DNA from: Winogradskyella undariae
GTDB lineage: Bacteria; Bacteroidota; Bacteroidia; Flavobacteriales; Flavobacteriaceae
Reading direction: 5' to 3'
NCBI RefSeq assembly: GCF_013285155.1
Contig: NZ_JABTEL010000006.1
Coordinates: 62,001 to 126,000 of the forward strand
Length of the DNA: 64,000 nucleotides
The translations under genes and the position numbers were made by a program. The notes below the pieces were generated by a model. It was not told where the DNA came from and did not search any database. It worked only from the letters and a program-made list of their open reading frames with translations. This document shows positions 1 through 8,616 of this stretch, in pieces (the stretch's first letter is position 1; each line of letters opens with the position of its first letter).

Positions 1-401
1 AATATTGCACCAATATTTCCTGGTTTTTCAGGTGCTTCGGCTACTAATATTAATGGATTTTTGTTTTGAAGTTTTAAAGCTTCAAGTGTATGGTCTTTAG
101 TTTTTACTACAGCGATAACACCTTCAGTAGTGTCTCTGTGTGCTAATTTTTGAAAAACCTCTTTTGAAATTTCAATACAATCTATTTCATGTTGTGATAG
201 CGCATTGGCTTCGCTTTCTGAAAATAATTCAGGATAAAACAATAAGGTATCAATTTTATAATTGCCTTTAATAGCAAGAGATAATTCGCGCTTTCCTTCA
301 ATTAAAAACTGTCCTGTTTTTTTACGTTGTCTCGATTTTTCTTTAAGTAAAACAAGTTGTTTTATAAGTGGATTTTGAACGCTAGATATTGATTTATACA
401 T
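1..401 (-). CDS. SpoU/TrmH-family RNA 2'-O-ribose methyltransferase, N-terminal part
   Basis: The reading frame starts at an ATG whose complement lies at 399-401 and runs off the left edge, so only the first 133 residues are visible. The N-terminus (MYKSISSVQNPLIKQLVLLK) followed by a GQFLIEGKREL stretch is the substrate-binding domain typical of SpoU methylases. The last visible residues, AEAPEKPGNIGA, match the start of the SpoU catalytic domain. The family transfers methyl from SAM to a ribose 2'-OH of 23S rRNA or tRNA in the cytoplasm. The target base cannot be told from this fragment. It is divergent from the T9SS protein gene at 449. Confidence 0.8.
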   Translation of the reverse strand, partial: MYKSISSVQNPLIKQLVLLKEKSRQRKKTGQFLIEGKRELSLAIKGNYKIDTLLFYPELFSESEANALSQHEIDCIEISKEVFQKLAHRDTTEGVIAVVKTKDHTLEALKLQNKNPLILVAEAPEKPGNIGAI

Positions 402-448
402 TATTATATTATTTAATCTATATTTGAGAAATACAAATTTAACCTATT

Positions 449-2218
449 ATGAAACAAAAACTACTTAACCTATTTCTATTCTTAATAATCAGTATAACTT
501 CATTTGCTCAGGTGGCTAATCAACCAAATGATTACGTGGTTTGCGATGATGACAATGATGGTTTTGCTTTATTCGATTTAACTTATCTAGATGTACAAGT
601 TTTAGGGAGTCAAAGTGCCGAAGATTATACGATAACATATCACGAAACGCAGAGTGATGCCATTAATGGAATTAATGCGCTTTATTATCTTTATGTCAAT
701 AATACTGATTGGTTACAAATTATATATGTGCGATTAGAAGTTAATAATACAGGAAGTTATGATACTACTGAATTATCATTGGTTGTAAATCCAACACCTA
801 TAGTTACGGCATCAACGTCTTTAGAGTTATGTGACGACAATGCCGATGAGATTGCTGTATTTGATTTAACAGTAAACAATTTAGAAATCACACAAGTTAA
901 TACTGATTGGACGGTAGCGTATTATGAAACGCAATCGGATGCTCAGGCTCAGATGAATATGATATCTAATTCAATAGCTTATACAAATACCTCAAATCCG
1001 CAGACATTATTTGCAGCAGTTACGGATACCAATACGGGTTGTGTAGGTATAACTCCATTAACCATACGTGTTTTACCAAACCCTTCTGGTGCTATGGGAA
1101 ATCCAAGTGATATTATGCTTTGTGATGATGATAATGATGGAATTACCGATTTTGATCTAACACTAAACGAGGGTGAAATAAATCCGTCAGGAGAGCCCTT
1201 TACGCTATCTTATTTTATAAATGAAGCTGATGCCTTGGGTAATTTTGCTCCATTAGATCCAACTAATTTTACAAACGTAAGTAATCCACAAACTATTTAT
1301 GTTAGAGTTGAAGGATCAAGTGGCTGCTTCGCGCTTACTGATTTTGTTATTTCTGTTAACCCATTACCCGAAATATATTTAGAAAGTAGTTATAGCTTTT
1401 GCACAGGCAGCACTTTGGTATTGGAAACAGGATTGTCTGTTTTTGATTATTATTTTGAATGGGATTTTAATGGGAATACTATACAAGGCGAAAACCTACC
1501 TTCACTTACGGTAACAGAACCTGGTGAATATGACGTTTTGTTGTATTCTTCAGATTTTGGGTGTTCTAGCAGTACTTTTATAATTGTAGAGGAAGTTAGT
1601 TGTACAGATAGTGATGGCGATGGCGTCATTGATAGTGATGAAGATATAAATGGCAATGATAATCTAGAAGATGATGATACCGATGGTGATGACATTCCGA
1701 ATTATTTAGACAGTGATGATGACGGAGATAACGTTGCAACTATAGATGAAATTAATATTGTTTTAGGACGATCTAATAACACAATACACCAATTTGTGGA
1801 TACAGATGAAGATGATATAGAGAATTATTTAGATGACGACGATGATGGTGATGGCATTTTAACGATAGACGAAGATTATAATGATAACGGAGATCCAACG
1901 GATGATGATACAAATAGCAACACGATTCCAGATTATCTTGAAAGTTCAGTAGCTTTAAGTTTAAATGAATTTAATGTCACTCGCTTTAACATGTTCCCAA
2001 ATCCAGCAAAAGAAAACGTAACCATTCAATTGGCATCGTCTTATTTTGAAACTGGAAGCGTAAATATTTACAACATTCAAGGAAAAGCAATTCTGAAACA
2101 CATTAAGTTTGAAGGGAATTCTTCGATTCTAGATATTTCAAGTTTAGAAAGCGGCTTATATTTTGTAGAATTAACTATAGGAAATACTGCAACCGTTCAA
2201 AAACTAATTGTGAATTAA
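449..2218 (+). CDS. T9SS-secreted protein with thrombospondin type 3 (calcium) repeats
   Basis: A 589-residue exported protein. Residues 1-21 are a Sec signal peptide ending in SFAQ. Residues about 25-300 hold three copies of a module opening with a CDDDNDG(F/I)xxFDLT-like motif, a repeat common in flavobacterial surface proteins. Residues about 385-500 are very rich in Asp and carry DxDGDG-type motifs like thrombospondin type 3 repeats, expected to bind calcium. The last 75 residues, from FPNPAKENV to QKLIVN, form a Por_Secre_tail sorting domain, so the product should cross the outer membrane through T9SS and be attached or released. The substrate or partner is unknown. A TATATTTG -7-like box lies at 419-426. 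The sorting domain is nearly identical in DNA to that of the next gene. Confidence 0.85.
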   Translation: MKQKLLNLFLFLIISITSFAQVANQPNDYVVCDDDNDGFALFDLTYLDVQVLGSQSAEDYTITYHETQSDAINGINALYYLYVNNTDWLQIIYVRLEVNNTGSYDTTELSLVVNPTPIVTASTSLELCDDNADEIAVFDLTVNNLEITQVNTDWTVAYYETQSDAQAQMNMISNSIAYTNTSNPQTLFAAVTDTNTGCVGITPLTIRVLPNPSGAMGNPSDIMLCDDDNDGITDFDLTLNEGEINPSGEPFTLSYFINEADALGNFAPLDPTNFTNVSNPQTIYVRVEGSSGCFALTDFVISVNPLPEIYLESSYSFCTGSTLVLETGLSVFDYYFEWDFNGNTIQGENLPSLTVTEPGEYDVLLYSSDFGCSSSTFIIVEEVSCTDSDGDGVIDSDEDINGNDNLEDDDTDGDDIPNYLDSDDDGDNVATIDEINIVLGRSNNTIHQFVDTDEDDIENYLDDDDDGDGILTIDEDYNDNGDPTDDDTNSNTIPDYLESSVALSLNEFNVTRFNMFPNPAKENVTIQLASSYFETGSVNIYNIQGKAILKHIKFEGNSSILDISSLESGLYFVELTIGNTATVQKLIVN

Positions 2219-2240
2219 GTTGAAAACAAATTTTATAAAT

Positions 2241-2272
2241 AAAGCTTCAGATATATTCTGAAGCTTTTTTAT
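2241..2272 (+). terminator. Rho-independent terminator after the first T9SS protein gene
   Basis: The arms AAAGCTTCAGA and TCTGAAGCTTT flank a 5-base loop and are followed by a T run. The hairpin starts 22 bases after the stop codon, so the two T9SS genes are probably separate transcripts. Confidence 0.8.
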
Positions 2273-2326
2273 TAGAATATGAAATTGATTTTTCTTATAT
2301 CTTTAACCACCCCAAATAACTTTATT

Positions 2327-5300
2327 ATGAAACAAAAACTACTTTTATTTTTTATTACAATATTTTTTACGATGATTGCTTCAGCGCAATGTGATATCGT
2401 TACCCCAAATTATTATGAAGACTTTTCTGTAATACCTAATGAATGTTGGGAAGAAGCAGATAGTGGAGATGCTGAATCTGGACCTATGGATATAGGATCT
2501 GGATCATGGGGCTCAGAGGGTTTCTTAAATAATGGGCTTAGTGGTGCTTACCGAATAAACCTATACTTAGCTAATAAAAGTGATTGGCTTTTATCTCCAG
2601 AGTTTGATTTGTCAGGTGGTCCTTTTCAAGTGGATTTTGATTTTGGCATCATGGCATGGGATAGTAGTACCACTGCAGGTACGTTGGGATCTGATGATAC
2701 GGTTCAATTGTTATTAACCAATGATGGTGGTACAACATGGATACCGCTATTAACTTATGATGAAAACTCAGAGGTATCTGTTGAAGGTGAACATCCTATT
2801 ATTGATTTAACGGCCTATAGTGGCGAAACTGTTCAATTTGGAATATTAGCTTCAGAAGGCGAAATCGATGATATTGAAGATGTAGAAGTATTTGTCGATA
2901 ATTTTAGAGTGAGAAATTTGATTACTTGTTTTGAGCCCATAGCGCTTAATGCTAATAATTTAAACTTTACTTCGGCAGATATAAGCTGGGAAGAACAAGG
3001 AACAGCAACCTCGTGGAATATAGAATATGGCGTTGCAGGCTTTACACTAGGAACAGGAACCATGATTAATGGGCTTACTGAAACATTTTATAGTGTAACA
3101 GACTTAACTAATAATACTGAATACGATTATTATGTACAATCGGTATGTGGCGAAGAAAATTCAAACTTTGCAGGACCGTTTACATTCGCAACAGCACTTC
3201 AAACTAATTTTGATATTGATTGTGTTGGGGATGGTTCACTTACTCAAGACTACTGTTACGGTGATGGTGGGGCAACAGATCCAATCATACTTACTTACAC
3301 AAGTGCAGATGGTACGCCACTTAATTTAACCTTTAATTCTGGTAGTGTAGAAACTGCATGGGATGAGTTAGTGGTATTAGATTCTAATGGTGTACCATTT
3401 CCAGGTTATGCCGCAGAAGATGAAAATTACGGAAACGGAGGTGATATCGGTGGACTTACCTTTCAATCTACAGGAGATTCCATTTCATTTTATATTAATT
3501 CGGATGCTTCTTGGAGTTGCCAAAGTAGTAATTCTAGTGTGTCACAAGGTATTAATTATACGGTTTCTTGTGCTACATGTATTAATCCAGCAGTGACATT
3601 TGAAGTGGTTAATGATTGTGAAAATGGGGATCAATTTTTAATCGATGTAGATGTGACGAGTTTGGGTGATGCCACTTCACTAACAATTTCAAATAATAAT
3701 AATGAAGAAACAACGTCTGTAACAGCAACAGGAGTGTATCAAATAGGTCCTTTTCCTTTTTTAGTTGATGTAATTGTTACCGTGGACAATGACCAAGATG
3801 AAACTTGTAGTGTCAATAGCTCAATCATTCAAGTTTTAGGTTGCCCTCCTTCTAATGACGAATGTGATGCGGCGATTGTTGTACCTGTTAATAGTGGAAT
3901 ATCTTGTGATGTTTTAACTTCTGGTACTATAAATTTAGCTACGGATTCTGGTGTTTCAAATTACAATTGTCCTGGAGTACCAAACGACGATGTCTGGTTT
4001 TCTTTTACAGCTTTATCTGAAATACAAAATATTTTAATCCAAAATATAGCAGGAGGGACCTATAATTTAAACCTAACACTATTCGAGGGAACTTGTGGAG
4101 CATTGACAGAATTAAGTTGTTCTGAAAGTACATCTATTGTTGCTCAAAATTTAATTATTGGAAACACATATTATGTAAGAGTTTTCTCGGCAGATATGGT
4201 GTCCGAAACCTCTACTTTTGAATTGTGTATAAAAGAGGCCGTTGCAAATACTGTATGTGAAAGTGCAGTAGCATTTTGCTCTAATGGTAATGAAATTACA
4301 ACACCTAATATTACAGGAGTACCGAGTTCTTATAGTATGTCTTGTTTAGCTTCAGCACCAAACCCATCTTGGAATATTCTTCAAATTGATGATGACGGAG
4401 CTATTGAAATTGAAATTAGTCAGTTAAGCACTGAAGGCACTAATTTAGATGTTGATTTTGTATTGTTTGGGCCTTTTGACTCGGTAGATTATGCATGCGA
4501 CGAAATAGTTGAAGGTTGTACTTCATGTCAAAATATTATCGATTGTAGTTATTCAGTATCTTCAGTAGAAAACTTCACGATTACTAATGCATTATCAGAT
4601 GAAATTTATATTCTTCTAACCACTAATTATTCCGACCAGGAAGGGACTACATATATTAGTCAAACTAATTTTGGTCAACCTGATTCGGGATCTTTAAAGG
4701 CAGATTTTGAAATCGATTTAGGGACTGATCAAAATTTATGCGGTGTAAACGCTTATCAATTAGATGCAACAACACAATTTGGTAATAGTTATCAATGGTA
4801 TTCTGACGGTTTTTTAATTCCGGAGGAAACTAATGCTAGACTGACGGTTACGGAAAGTGGCACATATAGTGTTGTTGTAAATAATGACTTATGTTCCTCA
4901 AGTTCTACCGATGACATTATCATAACATTTAATAACTGTGACGATGTGGGCTTAATCAATGTGTCTGCTTTTTATGATGATAACGAGAATACTGTTTTCG
5001 ATTCAAATGAAACCCATTATGCAAATGGTTATTTTACGTATGAAGCCAATAACGATGGTATAATTAATGCAGTAGCATCTTCTACAGGAAACTTTACTAT
5101 TGCGAGTTATGACGACACCGATACTATTGATATCAATTATTATTTCTATGATGAATATAGTGATTGTTATGATGTTTCTATAGCATCATTTCAAGATATC
5201 ACTGTGTTAAATGGAGAAGATATAGCTGTAGAATTTCCAATTGTAGACGAGCAAAGTTGTGAAGATATTTCGGTGTATCTTATAAATGAACAATCTCCAA

Positions 5301-6322
5301 GACCAGGTTTTGGACATACTAACTATTTAATAATTCAAAACTTAGGTTTAACACCAACTTCAGGTACTATTAATTATAGCTTAGATTCAAACCTTAGTAT
5401 CAGTAATATAAGTACAAACAGTAATTATACAACGACACTAAATGCCGATGGTTTTAGTCTCGATTTTGTTAATTTATTACCTCAACAAACGATAATTGTG
5501 AATGTAAATTTACAAACAGCAACCTCTGCGAACCTTGGTGATTTAGTTACCACTACGGCAACGTATACAACGTCTTCGAACGATATAGTTTCAGAGAACA
5601 ATGAATCTTCTGTTACCGAAGAAATTATCGGTTCTTACGATCCTAACGATAAAATGGAATCCCATGGAAAAGACATTCTCTATGATGATTTTGTAACTTC
5701 AGATGAATATTTATATTACACCATTCGTTTTCAAAATGTGGGAACGGCTGAAGCGATTACCGTTAGAATTGAAGATGTTTTAGATACACAATTAGATGAA
5801 TCGACTTTTCATATGTTACGTTCAAGTCATAACTATGTGGTTACGAGAACAGATCGTAATCTAGAATGGAATTTTGATAACATCAACTTACCAGCCGAAC
5901 AAGATGATGAAGCAGGCAGTAATGGTTATGTGTATTTTAAAATAAAACCAAATACAGGTTATGCTATTGGTGATGTCATTGAAAATACAGCAGCTATTTA
6001 TTTCGATTTTAATGAACCTATTATCACCAATACGTTTCAAACTGAATTTGTAGAAACCTTATCTGTAAATGGTTTTGATAGTAATAGTTTTAGTCTCTTT
6101 CCTAATCCAGCAAAAGAAAACGTCACCATTCAATTGGCATCGTCTAATTTTGAAACTGGAAGCGTAAATATTTACAACATTCAAGGAAAAGCAATTTTGA
6201 AACCTGTTAATTTTGAAGGAAATTCTTCGATTTTAGATATTTCTAGTTTAGAAAGTGGCTTGTACTTTGTAACGTTGACTGTTGAGAATTCTGTAATGAT
6301 TCAAAAGTTAATTGTGGATTAA
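2327..6322 (+). CDS. Large multidomain T9SS-secreted surface protein
   Basis: I chose the ATG at 2327 because it begins a clear signal peptide (MKQKLLLFFITIFFTMIASAQ); a start at 2279 would put 16 odd residues in front. The product has 1331 residues. In order: a MAM/cleaved-adhesin-like beta-sandwich (about 25-200, with WLLSPEFDLSGG), a fibronectin type III domain (about 205-290), a CUB-like region, two or more Cys-rich pre-peptidase-like modules with PNDDVWFSFTA, an Ig-like SYQWYSDG segment, a DUF7619-type domain (YDPNDKMES to AIYFDFNEPI) and a C-terminal T9SS sorting domain. No catalytic motif is seen, so adhesion or matrix binding is more likely than enzymatic activity. That is inference. 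Confidence 0.85.
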   Translation: MKQKLLLFFITIFFTMIASAQCDIVTPNYYEDFSVIPNECWEEADSGDAESGPMDIGSGSWGSEGFLNNGLSGAYRINLYLANKSDWLLSPEFDLSGGPFQVDFDFGIMAWDSSTTAGTLGSDDTVQLLLTNDGGTTWIPLLTYDENSEVSVEGEHPIIDLTAYSGETVQFGILASEGEIDDIEDVEVFVDNFRVRNLITCFEPIALNANNLNFTSADISWEEQGTATSWNIEYGVAGFTLGTGTMINGLTETFYSVTDLTNNTEYDYYVQSVCGEENSNFAGPFTFATALQTNFDIDCVGDGSLTQDYCYGDGGATDPIILTYTSADGTPLNLTFNSGSVETAWDELVVLDSNGVPFPGYAAEDENYGNGGDIGGLTFQSTGDSISFYINSDASWSCQSSNSSVSQGINYTVSCATCINPAVTFEVVNDCENGDQFLIDVDVTSLGDATSLTISNNNNEETTSVTATGVYQIGPFPFLVDVIVTVDNDQDETCSVNSSIIQVLGCPPSNDECDAAIVVPVNSGISCDVLTSGTINLATDSGVSNYNCPGVPNDDVWFSFTALSEIQNILIQNIAGGTYNLNLTLFEGTCGALTELSCSESTSIVAQNLIIGNTYYVRVFSADMVSETSTFELCIKEAVANTVCESAVAFCSNGNEITTPNITGVPSSYSMSCLASAPNPSWNILQIDDDGAIEIEISQLSTEGTNLDVDFVLFGPFDSVDYACDEIVEGCTSCQNIIDCSYSVSSVENFTITNALSDEIYILLTTNYSDQEGTTYISQTNFGQPDSGSLKADFEIDLGTDQNLCGVNAYQLDATTQFGNSYQWYSDGFLIPEETNARLTVTESGTYSVVVNNDLCSSSSTDDIIITFNNCDDVGLINVSAFYDDNENTVFDSNETHYANGYFTYEANNDGIINAVASSTGNFTIASYDDTDTIDINYYFYDEYSDCYDVSIASFQDITVLNGEDIAVEFPIVDEQSCEDISVYLINEQSPRPGFGHTNYLIIQNLGLTPTSGTINYSLDSNLSISNISTNSNYTTTLNADGFSLDFVNLLPQQTIIVNVNLQTATSANLGDLVTTTATYTTSSNDIVSENNESSVTEEIIGSYDPNDKMESHGKDILYDDFVTSDEYLYYTIRFQNVGTAEAITVRIEDVLDTQLDESTFHMLRSSHNYVVTRTDRNLEWNFDNINLPAEQDDEAGSNGYVYFKIKPNTGYAIGDVIENTAAIYFDFNEPIITNTFQTEFVETLSVNGFDSNSFSLFPNPAKENVTIQLASSNFETGSVNIYNIQGKAILKPVNFEGNSSILDISSLESGLYFVTLTVENSVMIQKLIVD

Positions 6323-6349
6323 TTAGGTTGAAAACTTATTTTAAATGAA

Positions 6350-6379
6350 AAGCTTCAAGTAATTCTTGAGGCTTTTTTT
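6350..6379 (+). terminator. Rho-independent terminator
   Basis: The arms AAGCTTCAAG and CTTGAGGCTT (one G-U pair) have a 5-base loop and are followed by a T run, 27 bases after the stop of the large T9SS gene. Confidence 0.75.
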
Positions 6380-6429
6380 GTAATGCTTTAAAATAAATTT
6401 CGTCAAAGACGTCAACTTAAAACTCTATT

Positions 6430-7236
6430 ATGAAAAAAACAATTTACGTATTCCTTTTGGCTGTATTTGCAATGGCTTGCAAAAATGAAACAAAACAAGA
6501 AGCAACAAAGTCTGTTGAAGTTGAAGAAATGACAACAGAAGATGTAAGCACAAGTATCTATCCAGAATCTATAACTAAAGTTTTTGATGCACATGGTGGT
6601 ATTGATACTTGGAATAAAATGGAAACGCTTTCTTTTTCTATTACAAAACCTACAGGAATAGAAAAGACGACTAAAAATTTGAAAACCAGAGCCGAATTAA
6701 TTGATACACCAACCTATACACAAGGATTTGATGGTGAAACCCTTTGGATTAATGAAAAAGATGGAAATGAATATAAAGGAAAACCTCAGTTTTATAAAGG
6801 CTTGATGTTTTATTTCTATGGAATGCCTTTCGTTTTTGGTGATGATGGAGTGTCTTATAAAGAAACGGAGCCATTAGTTTTTGAAGGAAAAACATATCCA
6901 GGAATTCTAATTTCTTTTGAAGCTGGAGTAGGAGAGTCTTCAGACGATCAGTACAAGATTTTTTATGATGCAGAAACAGGCCAAATGCAATGGTTGGCTT
7001 ATACGGTTACTTTTGGAAAAGCAGAAGGAAATCCAGATTTTCATTTTATCAGATATAATAATTGGCAAACGGTTAATGGTTTAGTAATACCTAAAAGTAT
7101 AGATTGGTATAACGTTGAAAACAACTTGCCAACTGAAAAAAGAAATACAGTTGAGTTTACAGATGTAATGCTTTCTGAAAAAACATTAGATAAATCAATA
7201 TTTTCAAAACCAGAAAGTGCTAAGGTTATAGATTAG
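6430..7236 (+). CDS. Flavobacterial lipoprotein, DUF6503-like
   Basis: A 268-residue protein with a lipoprotein signal peptide whose lipobox FAMAC places the lipid-modified Cys at residue 17. The mature part contains FDAHGGIDTWNKMETLSF and a beta-rich run with repeated W/Y/F-G patterns, similar to DUF6503-type outer-membrane-associated proteins of Bacteroidota. Such beta folds resemble LolA-like lipid-binding proteins, but no function is established and I do not assign one. It has its own transcription unit between two terminators. The next gene converges on it. Confidence 0.6.
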   Translation: MKKTIYVFLLAVFAMACKNETKQEATKSVEVEEMTTEDVSTSIYPESITKVFDAHGGIDTWNKMETLSFSITKPTGIEKTTKNLKTRAELIDTPTYTQGFDGETLWINEKDGNEYKGKPQFYKGLMFYFYGMPFVFGDDGVSYKETEPLVFEGKTYPGILISFEAGVGESSDDQYKIFYDAETGQMQWLAYTVTFGKAEGNPDFHFIRYNNWQTVNGLVIPKSIDWYNVENNLPTEKRNTVEFTDVMLSEKTLDKSIFSKPESAKVID

Positions 7237-7258
7237 TAATATTAATATTTATAAAGCA

Positions 7259-7292
7259 TAAAAAAAGCGAGCCATTTGGCCCGCTTTTTTTT
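7259..7292. terminator. Bidirectional terminator between convergent genes
   Basis: An A7 run, the arms GCGaGCC and GGCcCGC around ATTT, and a T8 run. The symmetry suits both the lipoprotein gene on the plus strand and the amidohydrolase gene on the minus strand, whose stop codon is at 7294-7296. Confidence 0.85.
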
Positions 7293-7293
7293 A

Positions 7294-8604
7294 TTAATCT
7301 ACTTGACTAGGTTTCTCAGAATAGCGTTTCCAAAGTTCCGTTTGGTGTGTTTCTAAACTTAGCTCTCTACCATCTATAAATGCTTTGGTTAAAATATTGG
7401 TTCGCATGTCTAAAGCGTCACCTTCACTTATAAAAAGAGTAGCACTTTTTCCAACTTCTAAAGTTCCATACATATCATCAATACCCATAATTTTTGCAGG
7501 GTTTTCTGTAATGAGTTGCAAGGCTTGTGCCTTAGTTAAGCCATGAGCAACCGTTGTACCTGCATAAAACGGAAGATTTCGAGAATTCATACGTTCCATT
7601 TGTCCGCTCGGTTCTAAAGCGACTAAAACACCAGCGTCAACTAATTTTTTTGCCAATTTGTAAGGTAAGTCATAATCGTCATCTTCTAATTCAGGTCTAG
7701 AGTGTACACGTCTTAAAAATACAGATACCTCATTTTGTTTTAAAAACTCAGCTAAATTTCCAGATTGATAAGCACCAACAATAGTGATATGAGCCACATT
7801 TTGAGATTTTGCAAAGTTTACAGCATCTGTAATGGCTTTTTCATCATTGGCATTGATGTATAGATGTTTAGAACCATCAAACAAACCAGCCATAGCTTCA
7901 TAAGGTAAATGACGTTCGGCTTTACTACCGTTGTTATAGCTTTTAGATTCGTTAAAGTAATCGTTTAGTTCTTTAACTTGTTTGGCGTAATCGTCATTCG
8001 GTTTTAAACCTGGATCTTCTCCTAACCATCTGCGGCCACGTCTAAATGTACTTGGCCAATTAATGTGAATACCATCATCTAATTTAATAGCTGCATCTTC
8101 CCAGTTCCAAGCATCATATTGCACTACAGATGAGGTTCCTGAAATTCGTCCACCTCTCGGTACAACTTGCCCAAGCAATACACCATTTGGTCGCATAGAT
8201 TCTGTGACTTTAGATTCCGTATTATAGGCAATAATACTCCTTATATGTGGATTAAAAGTTCCCATTTCAGATAAGTCATTAGAGGCTTTTACGGCATCTA
8301 CTTCTACTAATCCTAAGGTTCCATTAGCAACAATAAAGCCTGGGTAAATATGTTTACCTTTTCCGTCAATAATATCCATAGCTTGTCTGGTGAGTGGCGT
8401 AGAAGCCTCAGGTCCTATGGTTATAATTTTACCATTACTGACTACAATAATGCTATTTTCTATAACCGTACCATTTCCTATATGAGCTGTGGCTCCAACA
8501 ATAGCAAAATCTTTAGTTTGCTTTGGTGCTGGTGTTTGTTGTGCGAATCCTAATGAGATACACAACAAAAACAATAAGGTGTTTATTTTATTTAAGTTTT
8601 TCAT
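7294..8604 (-). CDS. Exported amidohydrolase-family protein lacking the HxH metal motif
   Basis: A 436-residue protein with a Sec signal peptide (residues 1-21, ending in GFAQ). The fold markers of the imidazolonepropionase-like amidohydrolases are present: an N-terminal strand set ending in GKGKHIYPGFI, and a C-terminal block LTKAQALQLITENPAKIMGI followed by GTLEVGKSATLFI. Where active members have PGxIDxHxH, this protein reads PGFIVANGTLG, so the first two metal-binding histidines are absent. The usual late Asp also appears replaced (VALEPSG). It is 12 bases downstream of the 990-residue amidohydrolase and is surely co-transcribed with it, so it may be a non-catalytic partner subunit. That role is inference. 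Confidence 0.75.
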   Translation of the reverse strand: MKNLNKINTLLFLLCISLGFAQQTPAPKQTKDFAIVGATAHIGNGTVIENSIIVVSNGKIITIGPEASTPLTRQAMDIIDGKGKHIYPGFIVANGTLGLVEVDAVKASNDLSEMGTFNPHIRSIIAYNTESKVTESMRPNGVLLGQVVPRGGRISGTSSVVQYDAWNWEDAAIKLDDGIHINWPSTFRRGRRWLGEDPGLKPNDDYAKQVKELNDYFNESKSYNNGSKAERHLPYEAMAGLFDGSKHLYINANDEKAITDAVNFAKSQNVAHITIVGAYQSGNLAEFLKQNEVSVFLRRVHSRPELEDDDYDLPYKLAKKLVDAGVLVALEPSGQMERMNSRNLPFYAGTTVAHGLTKAQALQLITENPAKIMGIDDMYGTLEVGKSATLFISEGDALDMRTNILTKAFIDGRELSLETHQTELWKRYSEKPSQVD

Positions 8605-8616
8605 TTTTAAATAGTT

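Noticed and set aside
1450-1695. Open frame on the minus strand inside the first T9SS protein gene
   Set aside because: It is the reverse of the Asp-rich repeat region; the Ser/Pro-rich product has no signal or domain.
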